Source: Yoonia sp. GPGPB17
GTDB lineage: Bacteria; Pseudomonadota; Alphaproteobacteria; Rhodobacterales; Rhodobacteraceae
Direction: 5' to 3'
Length of the DNA: 64,000 nt
Assembly: GCF_037892195.1 (NCBI RefSeq)
Contig: NZ_JATACI010000002.1
Coordinates: 248,001-312,000 of the forward strand
The position numbers and the translations under genes were made by a program. Positions 58,146 through 64,000 of this stretch are shown one piece after another; the first letter of the stretch is position 1, and each line of letters starts with the position of its first letter. The notes beneath the pieces were generated by a model. It was not told where the DNA came from. It saw only the letters and a program-made list of their open reading frames with translations, and ran no database searches.

Positions 58146-58670
58146 TTACTTCTGAATACGGTATCGGCCCGTTGGCACATCAATCCGTACTGTCACGAAC
58201 TCTTCTCGGCTCGGGGACAAACCGGTGTTGCTGCAGAACGCAGTCGTTCCGACAAGCTCGGCTTGGCGGTTTGCATTGGATACGACGTTGAAGAACCCAA
58301 GCCCTCTCATGACGGTGTTGCCATTCATTTTCACGGTTGAACCGTTCAACGCCTGACGTCCAAGCCGAGAAAAAATGGATCCTCCGCGGTTGCTGTATGC
58401 ACCACAGATATACATCTGGTCATTTTCCATTATCGGACGGTAGCGGATGAAAGTTTCCGCCCCATTGCTGTCCCACTGGAGAACATATCCAGCAAAGCTG
58501 TCGTCTACTGTGATTTGCACCGTATCACTAGATGCGCTTGCCTGTTCGGCTTGAGGCGTTTCAATATTGACTTGAGTTGGAGTTTCTGACGAAACAGCTG
58601 CAGTGCCGGGGTTCTGCATGCAACCAGAGGTAAGCGCGATGATTGCAATGATTGATGCAAATTTGTGCAT
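58146..58670 (-). CDS. Lipoprotein of unknown function
   Basis: A 174-residue protein with a lipoprotein signal (ASIIAIIALTSGC, Cys17). The mature part has a Ser/Thr/Ala-rich stretch then a beta-rich domain with two cysteines (MYICGAYSNRGG, TTAFCSNTGLS). No family recognised. It is monocistronic and lower in GC than its neighbours. Confidence 0.68.
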   Translation of the reverse strand: MHKFASIIAIIALTSGCMQNPGTAAVSSETPTQVNIETPQAEQASASSDTVQITVDDSFAGYVLQWDSNGAETFIRYRPIMENDQMYICGAYSNRGGSIFSRLGRQALNGSTVKMNGNTVMRGLGFFNVVSNANRQAELVGTTAFCSNTGLSPSREEFVTVRIDVPTGRYRIQK

Positions 58671-59044
58671 GTTTTCGTCGTCCTTGAAAAATGATGGAGT
58701 GTAGTCCGTTTCAAAAACGCCCTATCATGAGCCTGATTTGGAGGAAAGCACTTGTGGGATAAAAGATCGAAAATCTGCTTATAGTTGTTCCCCTGTCATA
58801 ATTTCCGCTGTGTTCTATCAACGTGATCGCGAAGGCCTTACGCGGTTATGTGGGTGTGACGGAGTCCAAATATCCACAAAACCTTTGCGGCGTTCCATTT
58901 ATCCCCAAGAAATTGCTTTACAGGTGCGCCGCGATTGGCCACGATATCTAGTAGGGGGAACGGTGAAGAACACCGCCCCTAGAGCAGGCACCTAGCGCTT
59001 GGGCACTGCCATGACCCATGCGCCAACGCAGTGAGGCCGAGCAT
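58671..59044. other. Intergenic region, about 370 bases
   Basis: The region between the divergent lipoprotein and YbjN genes contains their promoters. Several short frames are present but none has a ribosome site or family pattern. No RNA or repeat was seen. Confidence 0.55.
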
Positions 59045-59546
59045 ATGGCATTGTCCGAACATTACCTTGAGGCTGATGATCTTCACCCGATTGATTTGGT
59101 GGAACACATCGCAGAACACCACGCGTGGGAGTTTGACCGCATCCACGATGACCAAATCGCAATGGCCGTCGAGGGCCAGTGGCGCACCTATTCGATCACG
59201 CTGGCGTGGTCTGCCTATGATGAGACGTTGCGATTGATTTGTACTTTTGAAATGGAGCCCCCAGCAGAACGGATCGACGCTTTATGAAACGCTGAATGTG
59301 ATCAATGACCGTTGCTGGGCCGGGGCATTTACATGGTGGGATGAGCAGCAGTTGATGGTGTACCGCTATGGGCTGATGTTGACGGGTGATCAGGTTGCAG
59401 GACCGGATCAGATCGACACGATGATCGGTGCTGCCGTTGCGGCCTGTGAGCAGTACTATCCTGCGATCCAACTGGTGACCTGGGCGGATCGCAATGCCGA
59501 AGAAGCCGTGCAAGTCGCGATTGGTGGTGCCTACGGGCGGGCCTAA
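59045..59546 (+). CDS. YbjN-domain protein, one frame break
   Basis: The first frame (ATG 59045, MALSEHYLEADDLHPID) ends at 59287; the rest continues as LYETLNVINDRCWAGAFTWW in the next frame. Removing one base at about 59278 gives a protein of about 166 residues. The YbjN fold resembles type III secretion chaperones; the function is unclear, possibly a cell-regulation or chaperone role. In related genomes the gene precedes proC and the tRNA-binding protein; here 2.6 kb are inserted between. Confidence 0.78.
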
Positions 59547-59605
59547 GGTTTGCTGAATAAAGCGAATGCAGCGCGAATGATCGATCTGCATTCACCGAAG
59601 TGGCG

Positions 59606-60527
59606 CTAAGAGTTCGGTCGTGCTGCGCCGGTATACATGCCCACCACGGTGTTCATATTGGACATCGTGATATTCAGCATCATGAACTTGCGGGCATGGT
59701 CGTCGTTATCAAGATCGCCTCCGGCCAAAACCTCAGTTGCGAAAGGCTTCACGGCATCCCAATCCTCAAGGACACCTGCCAGCCCAGCCGAAATCTCCGC
59801 AGTAGGTGGCGGACCTACACCCACAGACGGCATCCCAAATCGGAGAGCGTGGAGCGATGCCTCGAAGATGCGTGCTGTCTCCCCCAATGCTTCGAGCGTT
59901 TCAGCTATATGATGGGTGCCGGTAATGGTGCAGGTTTCCTTTGACATCTTCTGGGTTAGCATGCGTTGGCGGCCAGAAATGTCGATGAGCATCAATGACG
60001 CTCGTGTCGCGGCGTTTGGATTGGAGTATTGTTTGACCAGTTCTTCGACAACAAGCTGTGCCGCACTTAACACCGCAAGATTCTCGTTTAGAAGGTAGTT
60101 GATCGCGGCTTCACTTTCGGTTCCTGCGACAACCACATCAGCGGCTGCCTTAAATGGCCCCCAAAGCGCCCGAAGTTCGTGGATACGCGCAAGCGATTTG
60201 CGGCGCGTTTCGGGCATGATGATATTTAGATCCTCGTCCCCGAACTCCAACGCCGCCAGTATCTGCTCAAATTCTGCTGTAGCGCCTTCAAGAAGCGCGC
60301 GTGCACTTTCAACCGCAATGCCTCTGTCCAGATGGCAGGCCGCAGAGGGAATGCGCTGTGACAGCATTCTAAGCTCGCCGGAGAAGTTTATCCTCTCCTG
60401 TGCATTTTCTTCGATGGCTTCTGCAATCGGTACATTCTGGGGCGGGGACGCTTGCACGGATGCTGTCAGGGCGAGCAGAATAGCTTAGCGCCAAGACGGC
60501 AAGATATCTCGCTTTCGTTTTCATCAT
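59606..60527 (-). CDS. PilJ-N-like (type IV pili methyl-accepting) periplasmic protein, one frame break in signal peptide
   Basis: About 306 residues. The mature part (QASPPQNVPIAEAIEENAQE) has two PilJ N-terminal helical repeats: INFSGELRMLSQRIPSAACH and LIDISGRQRMLTQKMSKETC, the RMLSQR/RMLTQK motif characteristic of that sensor domain. No cytoplasmic signalling domain follows, so it is a stand-alone soluble sensor-like protein. The signal peptide (KARYLAVLALS then ILLALTASVQA) needs one base removed near 60483. An IS element ends 13 bases upstream of ATG 60527, leaving only the AAAAGGA ribosome site of the original upstream region. Confidence 0.7.
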
Positions 60528-60540
60528 GAATCCTTTTAGG

Positions 60541-60579
60541 TCACACGCAATGTGAACTGGCCCCCATTTCGACCGGACA
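60541..60579 (+). repeat. Left terminal inverted repeat of the IS element
   Basis: TCACACGCAATGTGAACTGG and the following CCCCCATTTCGACCGGACA match the reverse complement of the right end with a few mismatches and one single-base gap. Confidence 0.7.
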
Positions 60580-60620
60580 TCTTGGCCTGACCAAGGAGGC
60601 TTAAGGATAGCCTTAAGCAC

Positions 60621-61004
60621 ATGCTCATGTCTGAGATTGAAATCATTACCGACGGTGGCCGCCGCCGTCGTTGGTCTGCGGCGGATAAGCTGCGGATCGT
60701 GGAAGAGACCATGTATGAGGGTGAGAGCATTTCCGCCGTTGCGCGTCGCAATGGCGTGGCCCCGAATCTTCTGTATCGTTGGCGCAAGCTCATGCTCGAA
60801 GGGGGAAGCATCGCCGTGGCAGAAGATGACAGCGTCACCGGCAACAAGACCGCGCGAGAGATGGAAACCCGCATCCGGGAACTCGAACGCCAGCTCGGGC
60901 GCAAGACGATGGAAGTCGAGATTCTGAAAGAGGCCCTCGACAAGTCACGGGCAAAAAAACCGACCTTGCTTGCGCAGTCGTTGAAACGGGACGATTTGCC
61001 ATGA
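60621..61004 (+). CDS. IS3/IS2-like OrfA, helix-turn-helix protein
   Basis: A 127-residue protein (or 125 from ATG 60627) with RRRWSAADKLRIVEETMYEG and SISAVARRNGVAPNLLYRWR, the IS2-type HTH that binds element ends, then a leucine-zipper-like helix (MEVEILKEALDKSRAK) for multimer formation. Its stop overlaps the orfB start (ATGA). The gene alone gives a regulatory protein; fusion with orfB by slippage gives transposase. Confidence 0.85.
   Translation: MLMSEIEIITDGGRRRRWSAADKLRIVEETMYEGESISAVARRNGVAPNLLYRWRKLMLEGGSIAVAEDDSVTGNKTAREMETRIRELERQLGRKTMEVEILKEALDKSRAKKPTLLAQSLKRDDLP
60953..60959 (+). promoter_or_regulatory. A7 slippery site for programmed -1 frameshift
   Basis: Seven A in phase as GCA AAA AAA near the end of orfA. 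A -1 slip gives an open frame (ACC GAC CTT GCT...) that passes without stop into the orfB start codon, which is the usual way IS3-type elements make the OrfAB transposase. Confidence 0.6.
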
Positions 61005-61834
61005 AGACCGTCGCTGATGTTTTGGGGGTCTCTCGTTCCAACCTGCACGACCGTGTGAGCGGGAGCGCAAAGCCGCGTCGGGGCTATCATAAAGCCCAAG
61101 ACGCGGCGGTCCTGCCACGCATCCAGGCGCTTGTGGCGAAGCGCCCGACCTATGGCTATCGACGGATTACAGCACTGCTGAACCGAGAGCTGCGCACGCA
61201 GGGTTTACCGGCTGTTAACCATAAGCGCGTGTATCGCATCATGGAGCGCAACAACTTGCTGCTCCAGCGATCCGGCTTTGATCGACCCGAGCGAAACCAC
61301 GATGGCAAAGTCATCATGATGCGCTCAAACCTGCGTTGGTGCAGCGATGGCCTGGAGTTCGCTTGCTGGAACGGCGACGTGATCCGCTTGGCGTTCCTCA
61401 TCGATGCCCATGACCGCGAGATCATCTCATGGCGGGCCGTGGCGAATGCCGGGATCGGCGGGTCGGATGTGCGCGACATGCTGCTGGAAGCTGTGGAGAG
61501 CAGGTTCGGCACCCACCGTGCGTCGGAACAAGTCGAGGTTCTCTCCGACAACGGCAGCGCCTACACTGCGAGGGACACACGCATCTTTGCGCAACAACTG
61601 GGCCTGAAGTCCTGCTTCACGCCGGTGAAAAGCCCGCAATCCAACGGCATGTCGGAGGCTTTTGTGAAGACGCTCAAACGCGACTACGTCCGCGTGAAAC
61701 CATTGCCAAACGCCGAAACCGTGCTGTCATTGATAGGAGACTGGATCGAAGACTATAACGAAAACCACCCACACAGCGGCCTGAAATGGAAATCGCCTCG
61801 CGAGTTCATCAGGGCCAAGACCGAAACCGCTTAG
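61001..61834 (+). CDS. IS3/IS2-like OrfB, DDE integrase-type transposase
   Basis: A 277-residue rve-type integrase core. The acidic triad is Asp in LAFLIDAHDR, Asp in EVLSDNGSAYT and Glu in NGMSEAFVKTLKRDY, with the 35-residue spacing of the family. The N-terminal RPTYGYRRITALLNRE is the typical IS3 HTH-like region. The frame is intact, so the element may be active. Confidence 0.9.
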   Translation: MKTVADVLGVSRSNLHDRVSGSAKPRRGYHKAQDAAVLPRIQALVAKRPTYGYRRITALLNRELRTQGLPAVNHKRVYRIMERNNLLLQRSGFDRPERNHDGKVIMMRSNLRWCSDGLEFACWNGDVIRLAFLIDAHDREIISWRAVANAGIGGSDVRDMLLEAVESRFGTHRASEQVEVLSDNGSAYTARDTRIFAQQLGLKSCFTPVKSPQSNGMSEAFVKTLKRDYVRVKPLPNAETVLSLIGDWIEDYNENHPHSGLKWKSPREFIRAKTETA

Positions 61835-61835
61835 G

Positions 61836-61873
61836 TGTCCGGTGAAACAGGGGCTGGATCACAATGCGTGTGA
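61836..61873 (+). repeat. Right terminal inverted repeat of the IS element
   Basis: TGTCCGGTGAAACAGGGGCT and the following GGATCACAATGCGTGTGA are the imperfect reverse complement of the left end. Confidence 0.7.
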
Positions 61874-62170
61874 TGTGGTTACTTTTAACGGTGGCTTTGC
61901 GTCTGCTAAGGTGCAGATTTAAAATAATGTAATACTTGCAACGACGATATTGTGTTCAGCTTAGAGGTGAGGAAATTGATATTTTCTGGGTGGGATTCTG
62001 GCTAATGTTTGATAGGCGGTTTACCATGTTTAGATGCCTAATATTCGTGCGAAAATGTTCAAAAAAGTGGCGACTTGTCTCGGCCTGATCGGGCCATTGC
62101 CGAAAACGTATCTTCCCCCTTTCAGCGAGTTTGTTTAACCTGCTGGGAGTGATTTAAGAGGTGACTTTCC
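61874..62170. other. Intergenic region, 297 bases, AT-rich
   Basis: This lies between the IS element and proC and must hold the proC promoter. It is AT-richer than its surroundings, and may include the original upstream region of the PilJ-N-like gene on the minus strand. No gene or RNA is supported. Confidence 0.5.
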
Positions 62171-62979
<809 letters not shown>

Positions 62980-62987
<8 letters not shown>

Positions 62988-63318
62988 GATCAGTTTCGAT
63001 GATTTTCTGAAGGTTGATGTGCGCGTCGGGACCGTGTTGCGCGCCGAACCCTATCCGGAGGCGCGCAAGCCTGCGATCAAACTATGGATCGATTTTGGCG
63101 ATGAGATTGGCGAGAAGAAAACATCGGCGCAGATCACCGCGCACTATCAGCCAGAGGCACTTGTTGGGCGTCAGGTTATGGCGGTTGTGAATTTTCCACC
63201 GCGTCAAATTGGAAAATTCATGTCCGAGGTGCTGGTCCTTGGCATGCCGGATGAGACTGGCGAGGTCGTTTTAGTTGGCCCTGACCATACCGTGCCGATT
63301 GGGGGGCGTTTGCATTGA
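62980..63318 (+). CDS. tRNA-binding (EMAP/CsaA-like) OB-fold protein
   Basis: A 112-residue OB-fold protein with KVDVRVGTVLRAEPYPEARK and IGKFMSEVLVLGMPD, typical of CsaA and of the tRNA-binding domain of methionyl-tRNA synthetase. CsaA in Bacillus has a chaperone-like role in protein export. The start ATG 62980 lies inside the end of proC. Confidence 0.85.
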
Positions 63319-64000
63319 AGAAGAAACTGCTGATCACCCGCCGTTTGCCGGATGCCAATCTGGCGGCGGCGCGTGCGCGATACGATGTCACGTTACGTGA
63401 TACGGCTGATGGCCTGACCGTGACCGAGGCTGCGGCAGCTTTGCGTGACTATGATGCGATTTTGCCAACCTTGGGTGATCAGTTCACGGCTGACGCCTTT
63501 GGCGATGACATCCGCTGCGGGGTGCTGGCCAATTTTGGTGTCGGCTACAACCATATTGACGCGGTGGCAGCGGCCAAAGCAGGTGTCGCCGTGTCAAACA
63601 CGCCTGACGTTGTGACAGACGCCACCGCTGATATTGGTCTTACGTTAATCCTGTCAACGTGTCGTCGTGCCGGAGAGGGTGAACGGTTGGTTCGCGCCGA
63701 TCAATGGGATGGCTGGGGGCCCACGCAGATGTTGGGCACCCATGTCACAGGCAAGACTGTCGGCATCGTCGGTATGGGTCGCATTGGGCAGGCCGTCGCG
63801 CGCCGTTGCCATTTCGGATTTGAGATGCCGGTGAAGTACTATAATCGCTCACAAAAGCCCGTTGAATTTCCGGCAGAGCAAGTGGCGACGTTGACTGAAT
63901 TGATGGGTACTTGCGACATCATCGTCGTCACGGTGCCCGGCGGGGGCGGAAACACACATCTGATTGACGCGAATGCACTGGCCGCAATGAGGCCCGAGGG
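63315..64000 (+). CDS. D-glycerate/2-hydroxyacid dehydrogenase, 3' end beyond window
   Basis: At least 228 residues of a D-isomer-specific 2-hydroxyacid dehydrogenase, the family of glyoxylate/hydroxypyruvate reductase and phosphoglycerate dehydrogenase. NFGVGYNHIDAVAAAKAGV and TGKTVGIVGMGRIGQAVARR are the signatures (GxGxxG near residue 150). Only the N-terminal half and cofactor fold are visible. Start is TTG 63315, overlapping the previous stop as TTGA. Confidence 0.85.
   Translation, partial: MKKKLLITRRLPDANLAAARARYDVTLRDTADGLTVTEAAAALRDYDAILPTLGDQFTADAFGDDIRCGVLANFGVGYNHIDAVAAAKAGVAVSNTPDVVTDATADIGLTLILSTCRRAGEGERLVRADQWDGWGPTQMLGTHVTGKTVGIVGMGRIGQAVARRCHFGFEMPVKYYNRSQKPVEFPAEQVATLTELMGTCDIIVVTVPGGGGNTHLIDANALAAMRPE

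Larger units (their letters stand above)
60541..61873 (+). mobile_element. IS3-family element, IS2-like, 1,333 bp
   Basis: A complete-looking element with imperfect inverted ends (60541-60579 and 61836-61873), a two-frame transposase and a slippery A7 between the frames. Size and orfA type fit the IS2 group. I found no clear target duplication (flanks ttagg and tgtgg differ). It has inserted between the PilJ-N-like gene and proC. Confidence 0.82.

Noticed and set aside
61874..61878. Target duplication of the IS element
   Set aside because: The five bases on either side (ttagg and tgtgg) do not match, so either the ends are misplaced by a few bases or the duplication has been lost.

Overview
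The window comes from an alphaproteobacterium of the Roseobacter group (Rhodobacteraceae). The support is gene content and order: HdaA next to ppk, proS-peroxiredoxin-DUF2937-lolCD, lgt-DUF185 methyltransferase-pgeF coupled by ATGA overlaps, YbjN/proC/tRNA-binding protein/D-glycerate dehydrogenase, and a high-GC coding style. No species call is possible from sequence alone. There is no rRNA, tRNA or CRISPR array that I can see.

Layout. (1) 1-14782, minus strand: one long, tightly packed operon for a contractile injection system (tail sheath, tube, VgrG-like hub/spike, gp25-like wedge, baseplate J-like protein and several unrecognised tail genes), running off the left edge. There are no capsid, portal or terminase genes in view, so it looks like a free-standing (eCIS-type) injector rather than a whole phage. 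In its middle sit a 1.1-kaa protein, a protein with an HNH/EndoVII-like (AHH) nuclease C-terminus, and a double-SUKH immunity-like protein, coupled end to end. (2) 15.2-19.3 kb: RND efflux pump and its membrane-fusion protein. (3) 19.8-23.3 kb: large secreted LTD/endonuclease-phosphatase protein. (4) 23.4-25.8 kb: DUF3179 protein and a damaged ATP-grasp-like gene. (5) 25.9-42.9 kb: housekeeping block (ppk, hdaA, AI-2E-type permease, proS, peroxiredoxin, lolC, lolD, Ldh-type dehydrogenase, cytochromes c, DUF3047, DUF1194, parE, a LuxR-type regulator). (6) 42.9-52.4 kb: hydrolase, epimerase, 2OG oxygenase, DUF393, saccharopine-dehydrogenase-like/DUF4166 pair, DUF1007/NicO metal exporter pair, MATE pump, Hint-domain protein. 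(7) 52.6-58.7 kb: pgeF, DUF185, lgt, ubiK, an orphan Imm11-like gene, M42 peptidase, lipoprotein. (8) 59.0-64.0 kb: YbjN, a PilJ-N sensor-like protein, an IS3-family (IS2-like) element, proC, tRNA-binding protein, D-glycerate dehydrogenase (cut by the window end).

A striking general property is that about nineteen single-base frame breaks are scattered over the window, hitting tail genes but also proS, lgt, proC and ppk. Since proS and lgt are normally single-copy essential genes, most of these breaks are more likely residual sequence errors than pseudogenes; each is annotated here as one gene with a stated break point.
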